Origin: Clavibacter sp. A6099 | GTDB lineage: Bacteria > Actinomycetota > Actinomycetes > Actinomycetales > Microbacteriaceae | Assembly: GCF_021919125.1 (NCBI RefSeq) | Contig: NZ_CP083439.1 | Span: 1,736,001 to 1,800,000, forward strand | Direction of reading: 5' to 3' | DNA: 64,000 nt | Shown here: piece by piece, positions 54,203-62,667 of the stretch | Layout: every line of letters starts with the position of its first letter | Numbering within the stretch: the first letter of the stretch is position 1 | Notes under the pieces: model-generated | What the model saw: the letters and a program-made list of their open reading frames with translations, nothing else | The model's database searches: none | Told to the model about the DNA's origin: nothing | Program-made: the position numbers and the translations under genes

Positions 54203-55627
54203 TCAGACGCCGTAGTACAGCTCGAACTCGAACGGGTGCGGGCGCTGCGCGAGGGGCTTGATCTCCATCTCGCGCTTGTACTCGATCCACGTCTCGATGA
54301 GGTCGGGCGTGAACACGTTGCCCGCGGTGAGGAACTCGTGGTCGGCCTCGAGCGCCTCGAGCGCCGCGCCGAGCGACGCGGGGACCTGGGGGATGTTCTT
54401 CGCCTCCTCGGGCGGGAGCTCGTAGAGGTCCTTGTCGACGGGCTCGTGCGGCTCGATGCGGTTCTTGATGCCGTCGATGCCCGCCATGAGCTGCGCCGCG
54501 AACGCGAGGTACGGGTTGCTCGACGCGTCGGGCGCGCGGAACTCGATGCGCTTCGCCTTCGGGTTCGTGCCCGTGATCGGGATCCGGATCGACGCCGAGC
54601 GGTTGCCCGCCGAGTAGACCAGGTTGACGGGCGCCTCGAAGCCGGGCACGAGACGGTGGTAGGAGTTCACCGTCGGGTTCGTGAACGCGAGGATCGCGGG
54701 CGCGTGCTTGAGGATGCCGCCGATGTACCAGCGCGCCACATCCGACAGGCCGCCGTAGCCGGCCTCGTCGTAGAACAGCGGCTTGCCGTCGTTCCACAGC
54801 GACTGGTGCGTGTGCATGCCCGAGCCGTTGTCGCCGAAGAGCGGCTTCGGCATGAACGTGGCCGTCTTGCCCCACTGCTCGGCCGTGTTCTTGACGATGT
54901 ACTTGAACTTCAGGATGTCATCCGCCGCGTGGACCATCGTGTCGAAGCGGTAGTTGATCTCGGCCTGTCCGCCCGTGCCCACCTCGTGGTGCGCGCGCTC
55001 GAGGATGAGGCCGGCGTCGATCAGCTTGAGGCTGATGTCGTCGCGGAGGTCGGCCTGCTTGTCGACGGGGCTGACGGGGAAGTAGCCGCCCTTGTACGGC
55101 GTCTTGTTGCCGAGGTTGCCGCCCTCCTCCTCGCGTCCCGAGTTCCAGGCACCCTCCTCGGAGTCGACCGAGTAGAAGCTCGTGTGCTGGTTCACCTCGT
55201 AGCGGACGTCGTCGAAGATGTAGAACTCGGCCTCGGGCGCGAAGAACGCGGTGTCGGCGATGCCGGACGCGGCGAGGAACTTCTCGGCCTTCTTGGCCAC
55301 CTGGCGCGGGTCGCGGGCGTAGATCTCGCCGTTGCGAGGGTTGTAGATGTCGAACACCATGATGAGGGTGCGCTCGATGCGGAACGGGTCGATGTACGCC
55401 GTCGTCACGTCGGGGATGAGCTGCATGTCCGACTCGTGGATGCTCGCGAAGCCGCGGATGGACGATCCGTCGAACAGCTGGCCGACGGAGAAGAACTCCT
55501 CGTCGACGGTGGATGCGGGGATGTTGAAGTGCTGCTGCACCCCGGGCAGGTCGGTGAACCGGATATCGAGGAACTTGACGTCGGTGTCCTTGATGAACGC
55601 GAGCACCTCGGATGAGTCTCTGAACAT
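54203..55627 (-). CDS. glnA1: Glutamine synthetase type I (GlnA1)
   Basis: Main ammonia-assimilating enzyme, 474 residues, dodecameric in its family. [20 protein letters not shown] opens the protein; [31 protein letters not shown] and [20 protein letters not shown] carry the metal and ATP sites; NRSASIRIP binds ammonium/glutamate. The adenylylation Tyr402 in [15 protein letters not shown] is present, so GlnE can control activity. ATG 55627 with GGAG upstream is preferred; the frame is open to 55801. A GlnR-type operator lies 73-110 bases upstream of the start, so transcription is likely nitrogen-controlled. Confidence 0.96.
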   Translation of the reverse strand: MFRDSSEVLAFIKDTDVKFLDIRFTDLPGVQQHFNIPASTVDEEFFSVGQLFDGSSIRGFASIHESDMQLIPDVTTAYIDPFRIERTLIMVFDIYNPRNGEIYARDPRQVAKKAEKFLAASGIADTAFFAPEAEFYIFDDVRYEVNQHTSFYSVDSEEGAWNSGREEEGGNLGNKTPYKGGYFPVSPVDKQADLRDDISLKLIDAGLILERAHHEVGTGGQAEINYRFDTMVHAADDILKFKYIVKNTAEQWGKTATFMPKPLFGDNGSGMHTHQSLWNDGKPLFYDEAGYGGLSDVARWYIGGILKHAPAILAFTNPTVNSYHRLVPGFEAPVNLVYSAGNRSASIRIPITGTNPKAKRIEFRAPDASSNPYLAFAAQLMAGIDGIKNRIEPHEPVDKDLYELPPEEAKNIPQVPASLGAALEALEADHEFLTAGNVFTPDLIETWIEYKREMEIKPLAQRPHPFEFELYYGV

Positions 55628-55683
55628 GTGGTGTCTCCAAAAGGGGGCCGGAGCGGATGAGACTGACGGTTTCAGCCTCTCCG

Positions 55684-55689
55684 ACCCTA
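55684..55689 (-). promoter_or_regulatory. -10 element of glnA1
   Basis: TAGGGT on the minus strand, placing transcription start near 55677 and leaving a leader of about 50 bases before the ATG, which fits the GGAG ribosome site there. Confidence 0.5.
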
Positions 55690-55699
55690 GGGGGAAGGG

Positions 55700-55737
55700 G
55701 TTACCTCGCCATAACCGCCGTGTTTCCGCGATGTTAC
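55700..55737 (-). promoter_or_regulatory. GlnR-type operator of glnA1
   Basis: In glnA1 transcript sense the region has four half-sites separated by exactly six bases each: GTAAC (55737-55733), GAAAC (55726-55722), GTTAT (55715-55711) and GTAAC (55704-55700). The Streptomyces GlnR box is gTnAC-n6-GaAAC, usually in tandem, so the first pair is a perfect match and the second a weaker one. The position, about 23 to 60 bases upstream of the predicted start, suits an activator. Confidence 0.75.
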
Positions 55738-55820
55738 GCGGGCTGTCCCGGGCGAGTCGGCGACGGCTCCCAGGTCGGCGCGACCAGGGGATCCGCGTCA
55801 CGCGCGCCTAGGATCGCAGG

Positions 55821-56249
55821 GTGTCCGCGACTCCCCAGAACCCCGACCTCGGCGACCCCGGCCGCAACCGCTGGCCGGGGGAGCGTCTCGGGCTGCCGGA
55901 GCGCGGGCGGGGCTCCGTCGCCCGCGCGGGTCGGCGCATCGTGGGCATCTGCATCGACTGGGCCCTCGCCGTTCTGGTGTCCTGGGCCTTCTTCGCGTAC
56001 GACTCCACGGCGACGCTCGCGATCTTCGCGGTGATGCAGTACGTCCTCATCGTCACCCTCGGCGGGAGCGTCGGCCACGTCGTGCTGGGCATGCGCGTAC
56101 GGCCGCTCACGGGCGGGTACGTGTCCCTGTGGCGACCCGCCCTCCGCACCGTGCTGCTGTGCCTGGTCGTCCCCGCGGTGGTGTGGAACGCCGACCAGCG
56201 GGGCCTCCACGACGTGTTCTCGGGCACGGTGCTGGTGCGCACGTCCTGA
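55821..56249 (+). CDS. RDD family membrane protein
   Basis: A 142-residue membrane protein of the RDD family with three hydrophobic segments (about residues 40-60, 65-88 and 105-125). RRIVGICIDWALAVLVSW provides the Arg-Asp part (here ICIDW), and GHVVLGMRVRPLTGG is the second family motif. The family has transport-related members but the function is unknown. It starts at GTG with TAGGAT six bases before (leaderless pattern). An RDD gene next to glnA1 is also found in Mycobacterium (Rv2219A). Confidence 0.85.
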   Translation: MSATPQNPDLGDPGRNRWPGERLGLPERGRGSVARAGRRIVGICIDWALAVLVSWAFFAYDSTATLAIFAVMQYVLIVTLGGSVGHVVLGMRVRPLTGGYVSLWRPALRTVLLCLVVPAVVWNADQRGLHDVFSGTVLVRTS

Positions 56250-56274
56250 CCGCCTCGTCGAGTCGCGAAGAGCG

Positions 56275-57000
56275 TCAGCCGGGCTCGCACCCGAGGTACA
56301 CGAGCTCCGGGTCGACCCCGCCGAGCACCACCCGCGCGGGGGATCCCGCGCGGACGGCGCCGAGCTCGCGGCTCTCGGTCTCCCGCCCGTCGTCGGAGCG
56401 CCCGGTGGTGACCTCGAAGCGGACGAGCGCCGCGCTGCAGTCCTCCGGCGCGGTCATGTCGAGGAGCGTGCACGACGTCGTGTCGATGCACTCGCTCGCG
56501 CGGGACGCGGGATCGTCGACGGTCACGACGGTCGCCCCCTGGGTGAGGTCGGCGCCGACCGTCGTGAAACGCGCCCGCGTCGAGTCCTGGAAGCTCACCA
56601 CGACCACCAGCACGCCGGCCAATGCGCAGACCGCAGCGATCGACGGCCCGAGACCCCGGCGGGCCCGCTCGCGTCGAGAGCGCCCGTAGGGCGACAGTCG
56701 CTCCGCCTGCGGCTGCGGCCGGGGCGGGTCCGAGCGCACCGGCTCGCGACGGGGATCCGTGCGGCCCCCACCTGCGGGTCCCGAGGAGTGCGCGCCCGTC
56801 CGCTGGCGGAGGAGCAGGGCGTCCCGGGCCAGCGTCAGCTGGACGAAGCGCTCGTGCGCGGCCTTGAGCTGCTGGGGCGTCGCACCAGCCAGGCGATCGG
56901 GGTGGGTCTCGCGCGCTCGTCTGACATAGGCACGACTGACGGTGGGACGGTCGGCATCTGCGGCGACACCGAGCAGCGCCGCAGCGGAGGCCTGGTCCAT
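56275..57000 (-). CDS. Membrane-anchored J-domain-like protein
   Basis: A 241-residue protein of unusual layout. Residues 1-60 look like a J domain: ALLGVAADADRPTVSRAYVR and the HPD tripeptide at residues 33-35 (ETHPDRLAG), the Hsp70-contacting motif. A basic Pro/Arg-rich linker (65-113) leads to one membrane helix (about 115-136). The remaining 100 residues should be outside the cell and contain four cysteines (ECIDTTSCTLLD, APEDCS, LGCEPG), perhaps two disulfides. A J domain inside and a Cys domain outside suggests a DnaK-recruiting envelope protein, but this is inference. Confidence 0.72.
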   Translation of the reverse strand: MDQASAAALLGVAADADRPTVSRAYVRRARETHPDRLAGATPQQLKAAHERFVQLTLARDALLLRQRTGAHSSGPAGGGRTDPRREPVRSDPPRPQPQAERLSPYGRSRRERARRGLGPSIAAVCALAGVLVVVVSFQDSTRARFTTVGADLTQGATVVTVDDPASRASECIDTTSCTLLDMTAPEDCSAALVRFEVTTGRSDDGRETESRELGAVRAGSPARVVLGGVDPELVYLGCEPG

Positions 57001-57054
57001 GGGCTCAGTCTGCGCCGGGCACGGTGACGGCGCAATCGACGCGCGACCCGAGGA

Positions 57055-57765
57055 TCAGCGTGCCCGCGACGGGCGGACCTTGAACGGGTCGACGCCCTTG
57101 GGGATCGGCATGCTGTTCTGCCCCAGCGAGGTGAGTCGGTTGTTCACGGCCAGGACCTCGGCCTTGGTGATGGTGCGGGGGAACCGCTGCAGGCGACCGG
57201 CCAGCTTGTGCAGCTCGACGGAGTCCGCGTCGGGGCCGACGAACACGAAGTGCACGGGGACGTTCGGGAGCACGCGGGCGATCTTCCGACGCTCGTCCTC
57301 GAGCATGCGCGTGGTACGGCTCTTCGGTCCCTCGCCGATGAGGGCGACGCCGGGACGCCCCACGGCGCGGTAGACGGCGTCCTGCGACTTGCCGTTGACG
57401 GCGACCGGCATCTCGCTGCCGACCCATCCGCGCTTCAGCGAGCTGCGCAGGACCACGCCGACGGCGCCCGGCTGGCCCTTGATCTGCAGGTACGCCGCAC
57501 GCTCGGCCTTGCGTCCGAGGACGATGAGGAAGGCGAGGATGCCCGCGAACACGCCCGCGATGACGAACAGGATGCCCGTCAACCACGCGCCGCCGGTCGC
57601 GAAGATCGCCAGCAGGACGCCGATGACGATGGGACCCAGCAGTGCCAGGAGCATCCACCAGACCGAGCTCTTGTCGTACCGCCGGGTCATCTGGAAGACC
57701 TGCCACATCTGCTTGATGCGGCCGGGTTCCTTGGGTGCCTTCGGAGAGGCTGTCTTGCGGGCCAT
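57055..57765 (-). CDS. DUF4191 membrane protein
   Basis: A 236-residue protein of the actinobacterial DUF4191 family, with a basic start (KEPGRIKQMWQVFQMTRRYD), two adjacent membrane segments (about residues 33-80) and a cytoplasmic C-terminal domain with GRPGVALIGEGPKSRTTRML and NSMPIPKGVDPFKVRPSR. The homologue Rv2219 of Mycobacterium sits between lipA and glnA1, the same neighbourhood. Function unknown. Confidence 0.88.
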   Translation of the reverse strand: MARKTASPKAPKEPGRIKQMWQVFQMTRRYDKSSVWWMLLALLGPIVIGVLLAIFATGGAWLTGILFVIAGVFAGILAFLIVLGRKAERAAYLQIKGQPGAVGVVLRSSLKRGWVGSEMPVAVNGKSQDAVYRAVGRPGVALIGEGPKSRTTRMLEDERRKIARVLPNVPVHFVFVGPDADSVELHKLAGRLQRFPRTITKAEVLAVNNRLTSLGQNSMPIPKGVDPFKVRPSRAR

Positions 57766-57978
57766 GGTGCTCAGGATACCGGTGCGCGGGCTGCAGCCGG
57801 AACGGCCGAGGGGGATCGCGCCTCGTCCTGCCCCTCACAGGCCCGTGGAGCGGACGTGATCCCCAGGGGCAGCCCTCGTCTCCCCTCTCTGCCCGCCTCC
57901 CCGCACACTCCCGGGACGGGCACCCGGACCCCGGCGACTCACGCCGACGGGGCCGGATCGAGGAGAGGACGCGAAGCG

Positions 57979-59667
57979 ATGCCGGACGGACGCGCTCAGC
58001 CGCATGTCGGACCGCTCAGGGGGCGGGGCCGGGGGGACGGACCCCGCCGCGAGACGGCCGAGAGCAGATCGAGAGCCTCGACCGCCCGCGCATCGCGGAG
58101 GACGAGGAGGAGAGCCGCGGACACGGCGACCACCGGCAGCACGGTCGCCGGGTATCGCCTCGTCCGGCTCATCGGGAAGGGCACGCGTTGCGAGGTGCAC
58201 CTCGCGCGGCCCTGCCGCGCCGCGGACGCCCCGGGCGGTCTGGCGGACAACGTCGCCGTCAAGATCGTGCCGCAGACGGAGCGCAGCCGCGGCGAGGCGG
58301 AGGTCCTCGCGCTCCAGGCCGTCACATCCGAGCACGTCGTCGAGCTGCGGGATGTCGCCACGCTCTCCGACGGCAGCCTGTGCATCGTGCAGTCGCTCGG
58401 CACCCGCGGCACCGCGGCGGCCCTGCTCGGCCGTCGAGGCAGCCTCACGCCCGGGGAGACCGTGACCCTCGTGGCCTCCGTCCTCCGAGGGCTTGGCGAC
58501 CTCCACGAGGCGGGCATCGCGCACGGGGCCGTCGACCTGACGCACGTGGTCATCGACGCCACGGGCCGTCCGATGCTGGGAGGGCTGGGGTCCTCCCGCA
58601 TCGTCGCGGGAGAGGCGAGCGAGGAGGACCTCCGGGGTGTCGACCCCGTCGAGGAGGACCTGGGGCGGGTCGCGCGCATGGTGCAGGCCCTGCGCGACCC
58701 GGGTGACGCGCGCGGACGGGCGTCCACCAACAGGTGGGAGGCATGGCTGGCGCTCCTCGACGGAGCGATCCACGGGGAGGCAGACCTCACCGCCCACGAC
58801 CTCGCTGACCGACTGCTCGACGTCGCCGATGCGGCACCGCTGGCCGACGCCGGCGGAGCCCGCCATGAGGAGGACGGGGTTCGTGCCCTGTCGCATGGAG
58901 CGACCCCCGTCGATGTCCGCTCCGACCTCGTCAGCGGCCGCGCTGCGCGTGTCACGGGACCCCGTCGCGCGCCGCGGCCATTCTCGCGCTCACATCGGAG
59001 CGCGCATCGCCGGCATCGGGCGGCGCGCGCTCCGCGGGCGGTCGACGTGGATGCACGGCTCACCGCGGTGAGGAGCGAGCTCGCGTCGGTCCGCCCGCGC
59101 ATCTGGGCGCTCGGAGCGTCCGCGCTCCTGCTGCTGATCGCCGGCATCGTCGCCGTCCCCCTCCTCACCGGACCCGCCCGGGGAGCCACGGCAGAGCCCA
59201 CGAGCACGCCGAGCCCCGCGGCGCCGGCTGACGCCGGCTTCGACGGGGACGTGGCACCGGCGTCGGACGGGGACGCGTCGCCTGCGTCGGACGCCGACGC
59301 TGCGACCTCGCCGGATCCGGGCATCGCCGCTCCCGCGCTCCTCCGCCTCCGGGCAGCCTGCCTGCACCGCGCCGATGCCACCTGCGTGAGCGATGTCGAT
59401 GAGCCCGGCTCCGCCGTGGACGACGCGGATCGGAGCGCCATCGCCAGCGGTGGGAGCGAAGCCCCAGACGGCGCCGCGCTCCACGTCGCGGACGCCCTCG
59501 GCCCCGCTCGGAGGCTCGGAGACACCGCGCTCTTCGAGCTGCGTCCCGGATCGGAAACCCCGGCGGCGCGCACGAGCGAGTCAGCACCGGAACGGCGACC
59601 GGCCTCCCTCCTGATCGTCAGGGGGGAGGCCGGGTGGCGGATCAGGGATCTGATGGACGACCGGTGA
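57979..59667 (+). CDS. Membrane-anchored Ser/Thr protein pseudokinase
   Basis: A 562-residue protein. A kinase fold spans about residues 56-290, with glycine loop GKGTRCEV (66-73) and the ATP-binding Lys95 in VAVKIV. The catalytic loop, normally HRDLKPxN, reads HGAVDLTH (182-189), so the base Asp is Ala, the Lys is Asp and the Asn is His. DFG is replaced by GLG (202-204). It should not phosphorylate. One membrane helix (about 374-398) leads to an extracellular region of 165 residues, low-complexity at first, then ACLHRADATCVSDVDEPGSA. ATG 57979 follows GGAGAGGAC. It may be a scaffold or ligand sensor (inference). Confidence 0.83.
   Translation: MPDGRAQPHVGPLRGRGRGDGPRRETAESRSRASTARASRRTRRRAADTATTGSTVAGYRLVRLIGKGTRCEVHLARPCRAADAPGGLADNVAVKIVPQTERSRGEAEVLALQAVTSEHVVELRDVATLSDGSLCIVQSLGTRGTAAALLGRRGSLTPGETVTLVASVLRGLGDLHEAGIAHGAVDLTHVVIDATGRPMLGGLGSSRIVAGEASEEDLRGVDPVEEDLGRVARMVQALRDPGDARGRASTNRWEAWLALLDGAIHGEADLTAHDLADRLLDVADAAPLADAGGARHEEDGVRALSHGATPVDVRSDLVSGRAARVTGPRRAPRPFSRSHRSAHRRHRAARAPRAVDVDARLTAVRSELASVRPRIWALGASALLLLIAGIVAVPLLTGPARGATAEPTSTPSPAAPADAGFDGDVAPASDGDASPASDADAATSPDPGIAAPALLRLRAACLHRADATCVSDVDEPGSAVDDADRSAIASGGSEAPDGAALHVADALGPARRLGDTALFELRPGSETPAARTSESAPERRPASLLIVRGEAGWRIRDLMDDR
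59601..59631 (-). terminator. Hairpin inside the pseudokinase 3' end, possible sucB terminator
   Basis: A 14-base stem with one wobble pair (59601-59614 with 59618-59631) and a three-base loop lies within the last codons of the pseudokinase gene and 63 bases downstream of the convergent sucB stop. It is the only strong hairpin in this junction, so it may end the sucB transcript. Confidence 0.45.
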
Positions 59668-59693
59668 CGGTTGCCATGGGGTCCCGGACTGAC

Positions 59694-61142
59694 CTAGATG
59701 CCGAGGTCGGCGTCGAACGCACCCGCCTCGAGGCGGTTCTTCACGGCGACGAGGAACCGGGATGCGTCAGCCCCGTCGACGATGCGGTGGTCGTAGGACA
59801 GCGCCAGGTAGACGGTGGAGCGGATGGCGATCGTGTCCTGCCCATCCGCCGTGATGACCACGGGCCGCTTGGTGACGATGCCGGTGCCGAGGATCGCGGA
59901 CTGCGGCAGGAACACCACGGGGGTGTCGAAGAGCGCGCCCCGCGACCCGGTGTTGGTCAGCGTGAAGGTGCCGCCGGCCAGCTCGTCCGGCGACAGCTTG
60001 TTGTCGCGCGTGCGGGCGGCCAGGTCGGCGATCTCCGACGCGAACTGCGCCAGGTTCTTGCCCTCGGCGTTCTTCACGACGGGGGTCAGGAGGCCACGCT
60101 CCGTGTCGACCGCGATGCTGATGTTCTCGTGGTCGGGGTAGACGATGCTGTCGCCGTCGACCGTCGCGTTGACGACGGGGTACGCCTTGAGCGCCTCAGC
60201 GGCGGCGAGGGCGAAGAAGGGCAGGAATGAGAGCTTGACGCCCGTCTTCTCGAGGAAGTCGCCCTTCACACGGTCGCGGAAGCGGGCCACCTTCGTGACG
60301 TCGACCTCGACCACCGAGGTGAGCTGCGCGGTGGACTGCATCGACACGACGGCGCGGTCGGCGATGAGCTTGCGCATGCGGGACATCTTGGCGGTCGTGC
60401 CACGGAGCGGCGACGTCTCGAGGGGAGCGGCGGCGGGCGCGACGGGAGCCGAGGCGGTCGACGCGCTCTTCGACGCGGCGGCCTCGGCAGCGGCGAGCAC
60501 GTCCTCCTTGCGGATGCGCCCTCCCACACCGGTGCCGGTCACGGAGCTGATGTCGACCCCGCGCTCGTTGGCGAGCTTCCGTACCAGCGGGGTGACGTAG
60601 CCCGCGTTGCCGGACGCCGCCGGAGCCGGGGCGGCGGCAGGCGTCGGAGCAGCAGGAGCGGGCGTCGGAGCCGCGGCCACGGGAGCTGCAGCCGGAGCCG
60701 CGGGAGCGGGGGCGGGGGTCGCCTCGGGAGCGGCGGTCTCCTCCTCGGCGGCCGGAGCGGGCTCGGGCTCGACGGGAGCAGGCGCCTCGGCGTCGTCGTC
60801 CGCCTCGGTGGAGGGGATGACGGTGTCCTCGACGGCCTCCTCGGTCGCCGTCTCCGGCTCCGCTGCGGCCGCGGGCTCCTCCGCGGGAGCGTCGCCCCCA
60901 CCGGAGCCGTCGCCGATGCGCACCAGCACGGCGCCCACCTCGACGGTCTCGTCCTCCTGGACGAGGATCTCCTCGATCACGCCGGCGACGGGCGAGGGGA
61001 TCTCGGTGTCGACCTTGTCGGTCGACACCTCGAGCAGGGGCTCGTCGACCTCGACGTGGTCGCCGACGTTCTTGAGCCAACGGGTCACCGTGCCCTCGGT
61101 GACGCTCTCGCCGAGTGCGGGGAGGTTGACGGATTCGCTCAT
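59694..61142 (-). CDS. sucB: Dihydrolipoamide acyltransferase E2 (SucB/AceF type)
   Basis: E2 core of a 2-oxoacid dehydrogenase complex, 482 residues. One lipoyl domain (1-78) with Lys43 in STDKVDTEI; a long Ala/Pro/Glu linker (80-180); a peripheral-subunit binding domain (YVTPLVRKLANERGVD to GRIRKEDVL); and the acyltransferase domain ending SYDHRIVDGADASRF, with His452 and Asp456. It is usually called succinyltransferase, but in actinobacteria the homologue next to lipA/lipB (DlaT, AceF) serves pyruvate dehydrogenase, so it likely partners AceE of this window. Only one lipoyl domain is present, fewer than in Mycobacterium DlaT. It lies 60 bases after lpdA. Confidence 0.93.
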   Translation of the reverse strand: MSESVNLPALGESVTEGTVTRWLKNVGDHVEVDEPLLEVSTDKVDTEIPSPVAGVIEEILVQEDETVEVGAVLVRIGDGSGGGDAPAEEPAAAAEPETATEEAVEDTVIPSTEADDDAEAPAPVEPEPAPAAEEETAAPEATPAPAPAAPAAAPVAAAPTPAPAAPTPAAAPAPAASGNAGYVTPLVRKLANERGVDISSVTGTGVGGRIRKEDVLAAAEAAASKSASTASAPVAPAAAPLETSPLRGTTAKMSRMRKLIADRAVVSMQSTAQLTSVVEVDVTKVARFRDRVKGDFLEKTGVKLSFLPFFALAAAEALKAYPVVNATVDGDSIVYPDHENISIAVDTERGLLTPVVKNAEGKNLAQFASEIADLAARTRDNKLSPDELAGGTFTLTNTGSRGALFDTPVVFLPQSAILGTGIVTKRPVVITADGQDTIAIRSTVYLALSYDHRIVDGADASRFLVAVKNRLEAGAFDADLGI

Positions 61143-61202
61143 GGGGTTGTCTCCTTCAGGCCCGACTCCGGACCCGGCTTGTATGTCGGTGATGGCAGGG
61201 TG

Positions 61203-62576
61203 CTACAGGGCGTGCAGAGGGGTTCCGGCGAGAGCCAGGTGCGCCTCGCCGAGCGCCTCGTTCTGGGTGGGGTGGGCGTGCACCAGGTTGGCGACGTCCT
61301 CGGGGTAGGCCTCCCAGTTCACGATGAGCTGGCCTTCGCCGATGAGCTCGCCGACACGGGCGCCGATCATGTGGATGCCGACGACGGGCCCATCCTGCAC
61401 GCGGACGACCTTGATGGAACCGGCCGTGCCGAGGATGGAGCTCTTGCCGTTGCCGCCGAGGTTGTACTCGTAGCTCGAGACCTTGTCCGCGCCGAACTTC
61501 TCGGCGGCCTTGGCCTCGCTGTAGCCGACGCTCGCGACCTCGGGGTCGGAGTAGGTGACCTTGGGGATGTTGATGTCCTCGACGACGACGGGCTTGTTGC
61601 CCGCGATCTCCTCGGCGACGAAGATGCCCTGCTGGAAGCCGCGGTGCGCGAGCTGCAGTCCGGGGACGATGTCGCCGACGGCGTAGACACCGGGGACGCT
61701 GGTCTGGAGACGCTCGTCCGTGAGGACGAAGCCGCGGTCCGTCTTCACGCCCGCCTCCTCGAAGCCGAGCCCCTGGGTCGCCGGGCCGCGGCCCACGGCG
61801 ACGAGCAGCAGGTCGGCGTCGTACGTCGTGCCGTCCTCGAGGGAGACGTGGACGCCCTGGTCGTCCTGGGTGACCGACTTGAAGCGCACGCCGAGCGAGA
61901 ACGCGATTCCGCGCTTGCGGAACGCCCGCTCGAACTGCTTGCTGATCGACTCCTCCTCGTTGGGCACGAGGTGGGGGAGGGCCTCGATGATCTGCACGTC
62001 GACGCCGAAGGAGCGCCAGACGGAGGCGAACTCGACGCCGATGACGCCGCCGCCCAGGATCGCGACCTTCTTGGGGATGTAGTCGAGCTCGAGCGCCTGC
62101 TCGCTCGTGATGACGCGGCCGCCGATCTCGAGGCCGGGGAGCGTACGGGAGTAGGAGCCGGTCGCGAGGACGATGCTCTTCCCGGTGACGGTCTGGTCGC
62201 CGACCTGCACGGTCGTGGCGGAGGTCAGACGGCCCTCGCCCTCGATGACGGTGATGCCGCGGGCCTTGATGAGCCCCTGGAGGCCCTTGTACTTGCTCGC
62301 GACGATCGCCTCGCGGTACGCGTTCACGCGCGCGATGTCGACCCCGTCGAACGTGACGTTGACGCCGTACTTCTCCGACTCCCGCGAGACGTCGGCGACC
62401 TCGGCCGAGTGCAGGAGCGCCTTCGTGGGGATGCAGCCGCGGTGCAGGCACGTGCCGCCCAGCTTGCCCTTCTCCACGAGGCCCACGGTCTTGCCCAGCT
62501 GCACCGCACGGAGGGCGGCTGCATAGCCACCGCTCCCGCCGCCGAGCACCACCACGTCAAAGTTCTGTTCCGACAC
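61203..62576 (-). CDS. lpdA: Dihydrolipoyl dehydrogenase (E3)
   Basis: FAD flavoprotein that reoxidises the E2 lipoyl groups, 457 residues. The FAD motif GGGSGGYAAALRA is at residues 12-24; the redox disulfide is Cys43/Cys48 in GGTCLHRGCIPTK; the NAD motif is GGGVIGVEFA near 178; the second FAD part AVGDIVPGLQLAH near 316; and the C-terminal catalytic HAHPTQNE has the His-Glu pair. It is followed by the E2 gene on the same strand, which supports use in the pyruvate dehydrogenase complex. Confidence 0.96.
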   Translation of the reverse strand: MSEQNFDVVVLGGGSGGYAAALRAVQLGKTVGLVEKGKLGGTCLHRGCIPTKALLHSAEVADVSRESEKYGVNVTFDGVDIARVNAYREAIVASKYKGLQGLIKARGITVIEGEGRLTSATTVQVGDQTVTGKSIVLATGSYSRTLPGLEIGGRVITSEQALELDYIPKKVAILGGGVIGVEFASVWRSFGVDVQIIEALPHLVPNEEESISKQFERAFRKRGIAFSLGVRFKSVTQDDQGVHVSLEDGTTYDADLLLVAVGRGPATQGLGFEEAGVKTDRGFVLTDERLQTSVPGVYAVGDIVPGLQLAHRGFQQGIFVAEEIAGNKPVVVEDINIPKVTYSDPEVASVGYSEAKAAEKFGADKVSSYEYNLGGNGKSSILGTAGSIKVVRVQDGPVVGIHMIGARVGELIGEGQLIVNWEAYPEDVANLVHAHPTQNEALGEAHLALAGTPLHAL

Positions 62577-62667
62577 CCAGGATCTCCCTCGTATGCATCA
62601 AGGTCGTCTCATGCGACCGCCCGACCGGGCAGGCGCGGGACCCCCTCAGGAGGCCTCTCCGAGCCTA

